Source: Pseudoalteromonas arctica A 37-1-2
GTDB taxonomy: Bacteria; Pseudomonadota; Gammaproteobacteria; Enterobacterales; Alteromonadaceae
Assembly: GCF_000238395.3 (NCBI RefSeq)
Contig: NZ_CP011025.1
Coordinates: 3,658,001 to 3,722,000, forward strand
Length of the DNA stretch: 64,000 nucleotides
Direction of reading: 5' to 3'
Notes under the pieces: model-generated
What the model was told of the DNA's origin: nothing
Seen by the model: only the letters and a program-made list of their open reading frames with translations
The model's database searches: none
Translations under genes and position numbers: made by a program
Shown here: in pieces, positions 25,754 through 37,866 of the stretch
Layout: each line of letters starts with the position of its first letter
Position numbering within the stretch: position 1 is the stretch's first letter

Positions 25754-25769
25754 TGTGCATTTACGCACA
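25754..25769. promoter_or_regulatory. Operator-like inverted repeat between LysR gene and FMN reductase
   Basis: TGTGC-N6-GCACA (25754-25769) is a perfect interrupted palindrome of LysR-site size, 20 bp upstream of the regulator start. Confidence 0.45.
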
Positions 25770-25799
25770 CAAGTGTTGCGTTTATTGGGGTTTTCTACA

Positions 25800-25813
25800 A
25801 GCAAAATTTTGCT
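25800..25813. promoter_or_regulatory. Perfect 14-bp palindrome in the reductase leader
   Basis: AGCAAAATTTTGCT is fully self-complementary and lies 40 bp before the reductase ATG. It may be a second regulatory site; chance is possible given its A/T-rich centre. Confidence 0.3.
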
Positions 25814-25853
25814 ACATTAGCGTTGTAAGTTTAAACACTAAAAGGTCACTAGC

Positions 25854-26420
25854 ATGTCAGCACCAAAAATTATCGCCCTAGCAGGAAGTCTTCGACAAGA
25901 AAGCTTTAATCAAAAAATTATTAATGAGGCAGCACGTTTTGCTCTACAAACAGGTGCTGAAGTAGAAGTAATAAAACTAAACGAATTAAACATCCCACTA
26001 TTTAACGAAGATATTGAAGCGCAAGGTACACCAAGCGATGTACAGCTTTTAAAAGACAAACTACGTGCAGCTGACGGTATTTTACTAGCAAGCCCAGAGT
26101 ACAACGGATCTATAACTGCAGCACTTAAAAATGCGATTGATTGGGCATCGCGCACAGAGCAAGGTGCTGTTCCTGCTTTTCGCAATAAAGTAGTGGCGCT
26201 GTTTTCAGCATCACCAGGTGGACTTGGTGGGTTACGCGGTTTAAATCATGTACGTGATATACTAAGTGGTATTGGATCGTTAGTGCTTGCCGATCAACTT
26301 GCAGTACCCGCTGTACACACATTGTTTGATGAAAATGGGCAAATTAATGAACCTGTTACTGCAGAGCGAGTATCGGCGCTTGCTCATCAGTTAGTAAGCG
26401 TTGCAAGTAAGTTAAGGTAA
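25854..26420 (+). CDS. NADPH-dependent FMN reductase family protein
   Basis: A 188-residue flavodoxin-like protein. FMN-binding signatures are IALAGSLRQESFNQ at the N-terminus, ASPEYNGSITAALKNAIDW in the middle and FSASPGGLGGLRGL later. Family members reduce FMN, quinones, chromate or azo dyes in the cytoplasm. The divergent LysR gene suggests inducible expression, perhaps by electrophiles or quinones. AAAGGTC precedes the ATG. Confidence 0.9.
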   Translation: MSAPKIIALAGSLRQESFNQKIINEAARFALQTGAEVEVIKLNELNIPLFNEDIEAQGTPSDVQLLKDKLRAADGILLASPEYNGSITAALKNAIDWASRTEQGAVPAFRNKVVALFSASPGGLGGLRGLNHVRDILSGIGSLVLADQLAVPAVHTLFDENGQINEPVTAERVSALAHQLVSVASKLR

Positions 26421-26441
26421 CTTGCACGCCTAAATAACTAA

Positions 26442-26885
26442 TTACTTTGTCGCCGCGAGTTTTGCGGCGATAAAATCGGTATGCGTTACATATAAAAGCC
26501 CTGCTACTTTACGTATTACGTAGTCTTCTTGGGGATCTATTTCTCCATCGGCATACGCTAAGCGCCATAATAATTCTATTATTTCTATTCGCTGCGCCGC
26601 GCTGCAATGCTCATTAATCTGTTTTGAAAACTGAAAGTAATCTATCGAATCATCTAAGCTGCTTGCCGCGTTATTAGTAAGCTCATTAACCTCAATATCT
26701 GTTAAATTAAAATACTTTTTTAAGGTTACAGTCAGGGTTCGTTGTTCATCATGTTCAAGCTTGGTATCTGCACGCATAACTTCAATTAATAATGCAGCAA
26801 CAGCTGTTTTTAAATCGTGCTCTTGCATACTTGGCTGCTGTTCATCGAATACAGCAAAAAGTTGTTTTATTTGTTTGAACATCAC
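26442..26885 (-). CDS. TerB-like domain protein
   Basis: A 147-residue all-helical cytoplasmic protein of the TerB (tellurite resistance) superfamily. The conserved acidic motifs are AALLIEVMRADTKLEHDE and LLWRLAYADGEIDPQED, which form the metal-binding-like core. Single TerB proteins occur widely outside tellurite operons, and no other ter gene is nearby, so tellurite resistance should not be assumed. A GC-rich hairpin (26450-26470) lies inside its last codons and may help end transcription. Confidence 0.8.
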   Translation of the reverse strand: MMFKQIKQLFAVFDEQQPSMQEHDLKTAVAALLIEVMRADTKLEHDEQRTLTVTLKKYFNLTDIEVNELTNNAASSLDDSIDYFQFSKQINEHCSAAQRIEIIELLWRLAYADGEIDPQEDYVIRKVAGLLYVTHTDFIAAKLAATK

Positions 26886-26981
26886 ACTTTCCCTTTTTGG
26901 GTGTTAGACTAATACGTAAAGAAATCGACCTTATTACTCTTATTAATGGGTATAAAGTTCGCAAATTAAAGGATACATTTT

Positions 26982-27362
26982 ATGAAAGGAATAAACGCAC
27001 CACGCTTATTTATAGGCGCTACACTGGTGGCCCTTTCAAGTGCAAATACTGCACTTGCTGAAAAAGCCGAAACAGAGAAGCTATACGACTTTGACAACAA
27101 AGTGCATTACTACCAAACCAAAATTGGCGAAGACAACTATAAAATAGAAATCCAGTCAGACGATTACAAACACTTTACCAATCAAAGTGTATTTTTATTA
27201 CGCCATGCGGACCGTCTATGCCGCGGCAATACCTTTATGTTGAAAATACTTGAAGGCGTGCAAGAGTACGAACGCTTTCCAACAAAACCACGTGCTTACC
27301 AACCAGATTTAAGTGTTTTACTACAATGCGAAACTAAAGAAGATGCAAACAAGGGTAAGTAA
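26982..27362 (+). CDS. Secreted protein of unknown function
   Basis: The 126-residue product has a signal peptide ending about residue 26 (LSSANTALA-EKAE). The mature part is charged, with YDFDNKVHYYQTKIGED, two cysteines (RLCRGNT and LLQCETKE) and no membrane span, so it is probably a small periplasmic protein with a disulfide. No family recognised. AAAGGA precedes the ATG. It faces a second secreted protein of unknown function with only 2 bp between their stops. Confidence 0.65.
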   Translation: MKGINAPRLFIGATLVALSSANTALAEKAETEKLYDFDNKVHYYQTKIGEDNYKIEIQSDDYKHFTNQSVFLLRHADRLCRGNTFMLKILEGVQEYERFPTKPRAYQPDLSVLLQCETKEDANKGK

Positions 27363-27364
27363 CC

Positions 27365-27958
27365 TTAGTCTTTATAACCCCAAGGTGCTGATGGTGGAGT
27401 AATCGGTTTAGTTAAATCAAAATCCACCTTAAACTCACGTCCTTGGCGAATTAATCGATAAGTAAATACTTTTGGGTAAATATACATTTGCCATGTATTA
27501 CCTACAGACTGTGCAATGCCTTCTTTCACGAATAACTCTTTAGAGTATTGGTCTGCTGGAAACGACTGCATTTGCGCGAACCCTGCATCAAGCGTATGGC
27601 CACCATACATAGTTGATGCGTCGTCTATTCCATCTTTATGACGATGATCGTGCTTTAAACTCAAGCCACTACCCGTTTTAGTTATGATCCACGTACGTGA
27701 TGCATCGTCTCCTACATGAAACGGCACTTGTAACTCAGTCTCGCTACATTTACGTACATGCATAACCAGCTTTTTATCTGTAAATGAGCTTGGCCCTTTC
27801 GCGTTATCTACCGCTACTTCACCTTCAAAAGCTTTACCGCAATGCGCTGCAATACTATTAACAAAGGCATCATGAGTAGGAATAGACACTAGCGGTGCAG
27901 GGCGTGCAAAAGCTGTCGATGAAGCAACTATTAAAGTTGCTGCAGTTAATAATTTCAT
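27365..27958 (-). CDS. Secreted protein of unknown function
   Basis: A 197-residue protein with a signal peptide of about 18 residues (LLTAATLIVASSTAFA). The mature part includes cysteines in AAHCGKAFEG and VRKCSETEL, a His/Asp-rich segment (SLKHDHRHKDGIDD) and a late strand region FTYRLIRQGREFKVDFDLT. The general look is of a periplasmic beta-rich protein; the His/Asp segment could bind metal. I know similar uncharacterised proteins in marine gammaproteobacteria but cannot name a function. Confidence 0.65.
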   Translation of the reverse strand: MKLLTAATLIVASSTAFARPAPLVSIPTHDAFVNSIAAHCGKAFEGEVAVDNAKGPSSFTDKKLVMHVRKCSETELQVPFHVGDDASRTWIITKTGSGLSLKHDHRHKDGIDDASTMYGGHTLDAGFAQMQSFPADQYSKELFVKEGIAQSVGNTWQMYIYPKVFTYRLIRQGREFKVDFDLTKPITPPSAPWGYKD

Positions 27959-28149
27959 ATGTTTCTCGTTATAGTTATTTTAAAACACCTGTAATAGTAC
28001 AGTTTTCTTAAGTACTTTATTAGAAGTATCTATATAAAATTTAGAACAAGACAACTAGGTAAAACTACTAAATAGCGATTAACGACTAAATATCTCAGCC
28101 TTCATTAACAATCCTACTTTTATAAATATTAATTACACACCTCAACTAG

Positions 28150-28440
28150 CCATTGGCCAATTACTTAATCACCATTTGTGATGACTGCTTAATTGGCCCG
28201 AACGTTCAGCTCTTAGCTGTGTCACATGCTACTAATCCAGCAAAAAGGCTTAATAAAGAAAAATTTGCAGCACCTATCGCGTTAGACAATAACGTATGGG
28301 TTGACGCAGGTGTAATTATTTTAGCGGGTGTGAGTATTGGTGAAAATAGTGTTGCGGCTGCGGGTGCTTTCGTTACTAAAAGTGTAATGCCTAATACTGT
28401 AGTAGCGGGTAACCCAGCTCGTGAAATAAGAAAACTGTAG
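28150..28440 (+). pseudogene. Remnant of a maltose/galactoside O-acetyltransferase-like gene
   Basis: Only the C-terminal left-handed beta-helix part remains, about 95 codons. Diagnostic pieces are IGPNVQLLAVSHATNP, NNVWVDAGVIILAGVSIGENS and the terminal NTVVAGNPAREIRKL. A complete member has about 185-200 residues, so the N-terminal half is missing. The fragment begins just after an in-frame TAG at 28147 and would need a TTG start. A few residues before IGPNVQL also look deleted. It lies beside the duplicated rRNA-operon tail, a spot that has clearly been rearranged. Confidence 0.75.
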
Positions 28441-28450
28441 TTATTCTCGA

Positions 28451-28673
28451 TGTGATTTTAACGTTGGGAGTCGCTACGCTCGCATCAGCGAGCACTTTAA
28501 CTCGTTAAATTAAGTGAATTATTCACTAAGAGACGCTCCGCTATAGAGGAATACCTGAATCACTTTTTCTACAAGCATAAAAAAGCCCGAATCGTTAGAT
28601 CCGGGCTTTCTACAATGTGAAGCTTGTGTAATGTCATAGTGCCCACAGCGGTGGAGAGTCACGTAGCAAATGC
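28451..28673 (-). repeat. Degenerate second copy of the rRNA operon tail
   Basis: This stretch repeats, in diverged form, the sequence just downstream of the 5S gene. It has the same TGTGATTTTAACGT opening followed by a GGGAGTCGCT-type segment (28451-28483 versus 28711-28743), the same 12-bp terminator hairpin with one mismatch (28582-28609 versus 28815-28842), and a 5S 3'-end remnant (GTAATGTC near 28627 and TAGCAAATGCTA near 28664). It looks like a tandem duplication followed by decay. It may serve as a second terminator. Confidence 0.65.
28582..28609 (-). terminator. Second, backup rrn-type terminator
   Basis: The stem AAAGCCCGAATC / GATCCGGGCTTT around GTTA is identical to the main rrn terminator except for one base in the right arm. 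A/T-rich sequence follows on the minus strand. Confidence 0.6.
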
Positions 28674-28709
28674 TAATTTATTGGCCGAATGGGGTATTAA
28701 GGGTTTTTG

Positions 28710-28755
28710 TTGTGATTTTAACGTCGGGAGTCGCTGCGCTCGCCCGACCTACGTG
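28710..28755. repeat. Palindromic repeat unit downstream of the rRNA operon
   Basis: GTCGGGAG and CTCGCCCGAC arms enclose TCGCTGCG, giving an REP-like hairpin. A related but altered copy lies at 28461-28495, where CGCTCGC is followed by GCGAGC. Similar extragenic palindromes may occur elsewhere in the genome; that cannot be tested here. Confidence 0.45.
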
Positions 28756-28814
28756 ATATGTGTTGATGTGAGTGTATATTAATTGCGCGCATTTCACTTT
28801 TCTGCAGACGTAAA

Positions 28815-28842
28815 AAAGCCCGAATCGTTAGATTCGGGCTTT
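28815..28842 (-). terminator. Terminator of the rRNA operon
   Basis: A perfect 12-bp stem (AAAGCCCGAATC with GATTCGGGCTTT) and a GTTA loop, about 12 bp past the 5S gene. A T-run follows on the minus strand (28811-28817). Confidence 0.9.
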
Positions 28843-28853
28843 CTACAATTTGA

Positions 28854-28971
28854 AGCCTGGTAATGTCCTACTTTCACATAGCAAATGCTACACTATCATC
28901 GGCGCTGTTTCGTTTCACTACTGAGTTCGGCATGGAATCAGGTGGGTCCAAAACGCTATTGTCACCAAGCA
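28854..28971 (-). rRNA. rrf: 5S ribosomal RNA
   Basis: About 118 nt. On the minus strand it begins near GCTTGGTGACAATAGCG, contains the highly conserved CCATGCCGAACTCAG, and ends with GTAGGACATTACCAGGC, which pairs with the start. It is the last gene of the rRNA operon, and boundaries are good to a few bases. A diverged remnant of its 3' end lies further downstream at about 28620-28673. Confidence 0.95.
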
Positions 28972-29170
28972 AATTAGGTGCAAAGAATCAATGACAAGCA
29001 CGTAGTGCTACCATTTTCTTTGCGCAAGGTGCCTCAATGTTAACGCTACGCGCTAAGAGTCACCTCTTGAATTTGGAAAATATCTGATAATATTTTTTAA
29101 GTCTTTCTTAAGTAATATCTACTTTAGTCATATTAACTTCTTCGCTTGTTTCACTATCACATAAAACGCG

Positions 29171-29181
29171 TTTGGCGTTGT

Positions 29182-29186
<5 letters not shown>
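29171..29186 (-). other. 23S processing stem, 3' arm
   Basis: GTTTGGCGTTGTATGG here is nearly complementary to CCATACAACCCAAAC at 32071-32085, on the other side of 23S. The two arms would form the base-paired stem cut by RNase III. Confidence 0.55.
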
Positions 29187-32072
<2,886 letters not shown>

Positions 32073-32278
32073 ATACAACCCAAACGGGTCTTTGTTTTGT
32101 GACAGTTTAACTTCGCCAGAAGTCAATATTGAATACTAAAGTAGATACCAATCAATCAACTCCTAAGAGTTAACTAAATGGCACTGAATGGTACTGCTAC
32201 CATTCTTTTTTTACTTTTGAAAACTCTTGATAAATACAATGTATTCATCAGAATTTTATTATCAGCTTTTCCAAATTT

Positions 32279-32288
32279 TTAAAGAGCA
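32279..32288 (-). promoter_or_regulatory. Spacer boxA antitermination element
   Basis: TGCTCTTTAA on the minus strand matches rRNA boxA, which recruits Nus factors for 23S transcription. Confidence 0.75.
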
Positions 32289-32326
32289 TATTAATTAGTC
32301 ATCCCAAAGGGACAAGCACTAATTAA

Positions 32327-32341
32327 CAATCATCTGTGTGG
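32327..32341 (-). other. 16S processing stem, 3' arm
   Basis: The 15 bases here are exactly complementary to 34112-34126 in the leader. Together they form the RNase III stem that brackets 16S rRNA. Confidence 0.8.
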
Positions 32342-32371
32342 ACACTACGAACAAATAAGTTCTAAATCGTA

Positions 32372-33907
<1,536 letters not shown>

Positions 33908-34111
33908 AAAAGTTTTATGTCTTTCGACAGCTCAATGAATTCTGAATTTATTTTAATATCTTTCGATATTGAATTGACTGTGCCGAATAATTACCGAAAT
34001 AACTATTCTGTTGGTCACTCAGTTTTCAATTGAGACTCTAATTTGTTTGCCTCACTAGTTACCCATAAAGAGTAAGTAGTTTGGCTGTTAGAACTCAATC
34101 TGTACGAGTGC

Positions 34112-34126
34112 CCACACAGATGATTG
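34112..34126 (-). other. 16S processing stem, 5' arm
   Basis: CCACACAGATGATTG on the plus strand is the exact inverted copy of 32327-32341 beyond the 16S 3' end. Confidence 0.8.
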
Positions 34127-34132
34127 CTTTAT

Positions 34133-34146
34133 ATTGTTAAAGAACG
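34133..34146 (-). promoter_or_regulatory. rrn leader boxA antitermination element
   Basis: The minus strand reads GTTCTTTAACAAT, a good match to leader boxA, upstream of the 16S processing arm. Confidence 0.75.
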
Positions 34147-34187
34147 TTGCAATTATAAAGTTAAACTTTATCTCGCTAGGGCTGCGC

Positions 34188-34215
34188 ATATTACGCTTTC
34201 CTATTTTTTTGTCAA
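34188..34215 (-). promoter_or_regulatory. rRNA operon promoter P2
   Basis: A perfect -35 TTGACA (34210-34215) and a -10 TAATAT (34188-34193) are separated by 16 bp on the minus strand. They are followed by a GC-rich GCGC discriminator, a mark of stringently controlled promoters, and preceded by an A/T-rich UP-like stretch. Confidence 0.82.
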
Positions 34216-34321
34216 CACTTAAATTTAAACTTTCTAAAAAGATTCAAACTAAGTTTTACTTAACACCCTGAGTTGTTCGTGCCTCGCTATGCGTTGGCGT
34301 TTCCCGTCTCAGTGGGGTCGC

Positions 34322-34349
34322 ATTATAGGGAGATCCGAAAACAGATCAA
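34322..34349 (-). promoter_or_regulatory. rRNA operon promoter P1
   Basis: A -35 TTGATC (34344-34349), a 16-bp spacer and a perfect -10 TATAAT (34322-34327), followed by GCGACCCCACTG, very like E. coli rrn P1. The A-rich sequence upstream could be an UP element. Confidence 0.82.
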
Positions 34350-34422
34350 CCCTTTTTTGAAGAAAACTTGAAATAATGTGCTGTTCGCACATATTTGCAT
34401 CGAAATGGTTACTTTAAACACT

Positions 34423-34446
34423 AAAAAGGCCCTGATGGGCCTTTTT
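34423..34446. terminator. Rho-independent terminator after gppA
   Basis: AAAAAGGCCC and GGGCCTTTTT form a perfect 10-bp stem around TGAT, 2 bp beyond the gppA stop. It is symmetric and so may work both ways, insulating gppA from the rrn promoters. Confidence 0.9.
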
Positions 34447-34448
34447 AA

Positions 34449-35942
34449 TTAGTTTACTATGAGCTTCCACCCAAGTTTACCTTGCTGTTTAGACTCTTGT
34501 TGTAGCTCGCTGGCCATTAATGGATGATCTTTTAACCAGTTACTTTCAAACTTAAGGTCTAACACTTCATTTTTAGCAGTTAACTTAAACTTAGGCAGTA
34601 CGTCATCTTGTCTGCGCATTGATAAGATGACTGCTATTCGTAGTAATCTCACTATATATTGCGCTAATAGACTATTTACGCCGAGTGAATTAAAACAGCC
34701 TTTTGGAAAATCAGAACGATGCGCATCCGCTACCGCTACAATTAATTTATGCTCTGACTGTGAAAAACCAGGCATATCAGTATTTTCCAAAATATAAGCG
34801 GTGTGTTTATGGTACTGCTTATATTCTATTAGTAATCCAATCTCATGAAGCTGAGCTACCGCTTTTAATAGTGGTAACCCATTTAAACTTTCAATTGGCC
34901 AATCTTTATCAATACTTACCGCTAACTGCATAGCTAAGCTTGAAACCCGACACGCTTGTTTTTGATCGACGTGATAACGACTCATAAACCCATCAACTGT
35001 GCGTTTACGAATGTCGTTATTATGAAACTCCGGAACCATGCTATATAAAACGCCTTCACGCAGTGCTCCACCCGCCAATCCCATTTTTTCTATTTCAAGA
35101 GATTCAAATAGTGCGATTAAGATTGCGAGCCCTGATACAAATACCAGTCGACGGTCTTCACTTAATCCAGGAAGGTCTAGCGCTGCAATAGTGCTGAATG
35201 CAATTGCTTGCTCTTTTATAGTGTTGAGCTTTTCAAGCGTAAGTAAATCGTCAAGATTTTGAGCGACCATAATTTCTTGAATTGCTTGCACTGTGCCAGA
35301 AGCACCAGATGCAATTTGCCATCCCGCTGTTTTATATTCTGGAGAAATTTCATCAATGACTGTACGAGCTGCTTTTATGGCTGCGTTAAAGTTACTCTTA
35401 CTTAATTGGCAGTCTTTGAAATAGCGTTCAAGATAGGTAACACACCCCATATTGAGGCTTTTGTAATGTAAGGCATCAAATGCTTTACCAATTACAACTT
35501 CGGTACTTGCACCACCAATATCAATAACAAGCTGTTTGCCAGTACAAGATGAAGTATGAGCAACACCTTTATAAATTGTACGCGCTTCTAATTCTCCGCT
35601 AATAACATTAATGTTATGGCCAAGAATCTTTTCTGCATGATTTTTGAATACTTCGGCGTTAGTGGCTAGCCGTAAGGTGGCTGTTGCTACTATGGTGATG
35701 TTTTTATCTGGGATATCTTGTAGACGCTCAGCAAAAAGGGCAAGGCATTCCCAGCCTCGCTGCATTGCTTCAGTGCTCAATACGTTATCTTTATCAAGCC
35801 CTGCGGCTAATCGGACTTTGCGTTTAACACGTCCAATTGTTTGTAGACCGCCAGCAATTGATTTGGCTATAAGCATATGAAAGCTATTTGAGCCCAAATC
35901 AATAACTGCGTACACATTTTTTTGCGGTTTAAGTTGCCCCAC
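34449..35942 (-). CDS. gppA: Guanosine pentaphosphate phosphohydrolase / exopolyphosphatase
   Basis: A 497-residue protein of the Ppx/GppA family (ASKHA fold). Phosphate loops are visible as AVIDLGSNSFHMLI (about 12-25) and VIDIGGASTEVVIG (about 139-152). The C-terminal helical region (about 310-497) includes the HD-like part LHEIGLLIEYKQYHKHTAYIL. GppA converts pppGpp to ppGpp; Ppx degrades polyphosphate. GppA is preferred because rhlB, trxA and rho follow in the same arrangement as the E. coli gppA-rhlB-trxA-rho neighbourhood. It lies 43 bp downstream of rhlB on the same strand. Confidence 0.85.
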   Translation of the reverse strand: MGQLKPQKNVYAVIDLGSNSFHMLIAKSIAGGLQTIGRVKRKVRLAAGLDKDNVLSTEAMQRGWECLALFAERLQDIPDKNITIVATATLRLATNAEVFKNHAEKILGHNINVISGELEARTIYKGVAHTSSCTGKQLVIDIGGASTEVVIGKAFDALHYKSLNMGCVTYLERYFKDCQLSKSNFNAAIKAARTVIDEISPEYKTAGWQIASGASGTVQAIQEIMVAQNLDDLLTLEKLNTIKEQAIAFSTIAALDLPGLSEDRRLVFVSGLAILIALFESLEIEKMGLAGGALREGVLYSMVPEFHNNDIRKRTVDGFMSRYHVDQKQACRVSSLAMQLAVSIDKDWPIESLNGLPLLKAVAQLHEIGLLIEYKQYHKHTAYILENTDMPGFSQSEHKLIVAVADAHRSDFPKGCFNSLGVNSLLAQYIVRLLRIAVILSMRRQDDVLPKFKLTAKNEVLDLKFESNWLKDHPLMASELQQESKQQGKLGWKLIVN

Positions 35943-35985
35943 CGTTCAAAAACCTCTAGTTACTACTACTTATACAAACGGTCGT

Positions 35986-37263
35986 TTACGACCGTCCTTT
36001 TTGGTAACTATTATTTGGGCGACGTCCGCTGTTATTACTACGGTTACGTGGACCTGTTGAATAGTTGCGCTTTCTTTGAATAATAGGCTGAGTTAAATCA
36101 TCTAGCAATGCTGTTTTATCATAATGTGATAAAGGAATGCTGTGCTCTATATATTCTTCAATTTCATGCAGGTTATATGCATATTGCTCACATGCAAAAC
36201 TAATTGCGTGGCCTGATGCACCAGCGCGGCCAGTACGGCCAATACGGTGAACATAATCTTCACAATCGTCAGGTAAATCAAAGTTAAATACATGACTTAC
36301 TTCTGGAATATGAAGACCACGCGCTGCAACATCAGTCGCAACTAAAAAGTCTAAGTCGCCTTTGCTAAACTGCGCTAATATAGTTTGGCGTTTTTTCTGG
36401 TTAACATCACCAGTAAGCATACCTACACGATGACCGTCTGACTTAAGCCAAGCATATACTGTTTCACAACTGTGCTTGGTATTTGCAAACACGATTGCTT
36501 TCTCTGGCCATTCTTCTTCAATTAAGGTTAACAACAGCTTAATTTTATCTTCTTGCGAAGGATGAAATAGCTCTTCTTGAATACGTTTACCCGTTTTAAC
36601 GTCAGGTTCAATTTGAACATGTTCTGGGTTTGTCATGTGCTCAAAAGCTAATTCTTGTACGCGATACGATAATGTGGCAGAAAATAATAAGTTTAAACGC
36701 TTTGATGTATCTGGCATACGATCGAACATATAGCGAATATCTTTGATAAAACCTAAATCGAACATACGATCAGCTTCATCAAGCACGACTACCTCAATTT
36801 CATTAAGGGTGTAACAGCCTTGCTTATACAGATCAATTAGACGACCTGTAGTACCAATTAAAATATCAACGCCTTTTTCTAGTTGTGCACGTTGTTTTTC
36901 GTAATCTTCGCCACCATATACTAAACCTAAGTTAAGATTACAGTGCGGCGCTAAAATTTTAGCATCTTTGTGTATCTGAATCGCAAGCTCCCGAGTAGGG
37001 GCCATGATCAGGGCTCTTGGATGTTTACTAGGTGCTTTGCTAGATTGTAATAACCGATGGCACGTGGCAGTTAGAAACGCCAACGTTTTGCCTGTACCTG
37101 TTTGAGCTTGGCCCGCGATATCGCGTCCATCACAAATAAAAGGTAGGCATTTTGCTTGAATAGGTGTGCAATATTCAAACCCATTCTCGGTTAAACCGGC
37201 AACCACTTCCGGTGCGATAGCAAAGTCTGAAAACTTTTTATCGGTTAAATGTGTCTTAGTCAT
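35986..37263 (-). CDS. rhlB: ATP-dependent RNA helicase RhlB
   Basis: A DEAD-box helicase of 425 residues, a component of the RNA degradosome in relatives. Motifs in order: Q motif [11 protein letters not shown], Walker A AQTGTGKT (about 54-61), [23 protein letters not shown] (about 205), the helicase C domain with [15 protein letters not shown], and [10 protein letters not shown]. The [21 protein letters not shown] signature is specific to RhlB. The C-terminal tail is basic, Arg/Asn/Ser-rich. It is divergent from trxA with a 91-bp shared promoter region. Confidence 0.95.
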   Translation of the reverse strand: MTKTHLTDKKFSDFAIAPEVVAGLTENGFEYCTPIQAKCLPFICDGRDIAGQAQTGTGKTLAFLTATCHRLLQSSKAPSKHPRALIMAPTRELAIQIHKDAKILAPHCNLNLGLVYGGEDYEKQRAQLEKGVDILIGTTGRLIDLYKQGCYTLNEIEVVVLDEADRMFDLGFIKDIRYMFDRMPDTSKRLNLLFSATLSYRVQELAFEHMTNPEHVQIEPDVKTGKRIQEELFHPSQEDKIKLLLTLIEEEWPEKAIVFANTKHSCETVYAWLKSDGHRVGMLTGDVNQKKRQTILAQFSKGDLDFLVATDVAARGLHIPEVSHVFNFDLPDDCEDYVHRIGRTGRAGASGHAISFACEQYAYNLHEIEEYIEHSIPLSHYDKTALLDDLTQPIIQRKRNYSTGPRNRSNNSGRRPNNSYQKGRS

Positions 37264-37354
37264 AGCGTTTAAGCATAACGTTTAAACTTGCAATAAGAAA
37301 CAAGAGTGTTTAAATACGCACTAAATATTTCGCCTAACTAAATCGGAGAGCGCA

Positions 37355-37681
37355 ATGAGCGAGAAAATAATCCAAATTACTGACGATAGCTTTGAAGCTG
37401 ACGTATTACAATCTGACAAACCAGTACTAGTAGATTTCTGGGCTGAATGGTGTGGACCGTGTAAAATGATCGCCCCTATTCTTCACGAAGTTGCTGATGA
37501 ATACGACAGCCGTGTGACTGTTGCTAAATTAAACATTGACCAAAATGCTGGCACACCGCCAAAATTTGGTATTCGTGGTATCCCTACTTTACTTCTTTTT
37601 AAAGATGGCCAAGTAGCTGCAACGAAAGTAGGTGCTCTTTCAAAAACTCAACTTATCGAGTTTTTAGAAAACAACATCTAA
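37355..37681 (+). CDS. trxA: Thioredoxin 1
   Basis: A 108-residue thioredoxin with the active site WCGPC (Cys33, Cys36), FWAEW before it and the cis-Pro loop [15 protein letters not shown]. It reduces protein disulfides in the cytoplasm and serves as electron donor for several enzymes. A good ribosome site (GGAG) precedes the ATG. A strong terminator follows directly, so rho has its own transcript. Confidence 0.98.
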   Translation: MSEKIIQITDDSFEADVLQSDKPVLVDFWAEWCGPCKMIAPILHEVADEYDSRVTVAKLNIDQNAGTPPKFGIRGIPTLLLFKDGQVAATKVGALSKTQLIEFLENNI

Positions 37682-37699
37682 CTGTAAGCTAGAACAATA

Positions 37700-37722
37700 A
37701 AAAGGGCTTTTTGCCCTTTTTT
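37700..37722 (+). terminator. Terminator of trxA
   Basis: AAAAGGGC (37700-37707) and GCCCTTTT (37713-37720) form a stem around TTTTT, followed by more T residues; 18 bp past the trxA stop. Confidence 0.9.
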
Positions 37723-37866
37723 AAATTTATTTTGTATAAAGACTGGACGCTTTGCCAGTGAACTGCTAGTTTATAAAGCCAACTAATCCTTAGTTATATT
37801 CAACAAACCTCACTCAACGATCAAAGCGATTTTGAGTATGACAACTGTAATAAAGAACCCACCAAT

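Larger units (their letters stand above)
32073..32371 (-). other. 16S-23S spacer without tRNA genes
   Basis: About 299 bp. No T-loop sequence or cloverleaf arms could be found, so this spacer seems to lack the usual tRNA-Ile/Ala or tRNA-Glu genes. It holds the 3' arm of the 16S processing stem (32327-32341) and a boxA antitermination element (TGCTCTTTAA on the minus strand, 32279-32288). Confidence 0.75.

Noticed and set aside
26450..26470. GC-rich hairpin TCGCCGC / GCGGCGA as a terminator
   Set aside because: It lies inside the last codons of the TerB-like gene and has no T-run on either side; coding constraint explains part of it.
26442..26885. A tellurite resistance locus
   Set aside because: A single TerB-domain protein without other ter genes is not evidence of tellurite resistance.
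28620..28673. A second functional 5S rRNA gene
   Set aside because: Only pieces of the 3' end remain, interrupted by unrelated sequence; the conserved CCATGCCGAACTC core is missing.
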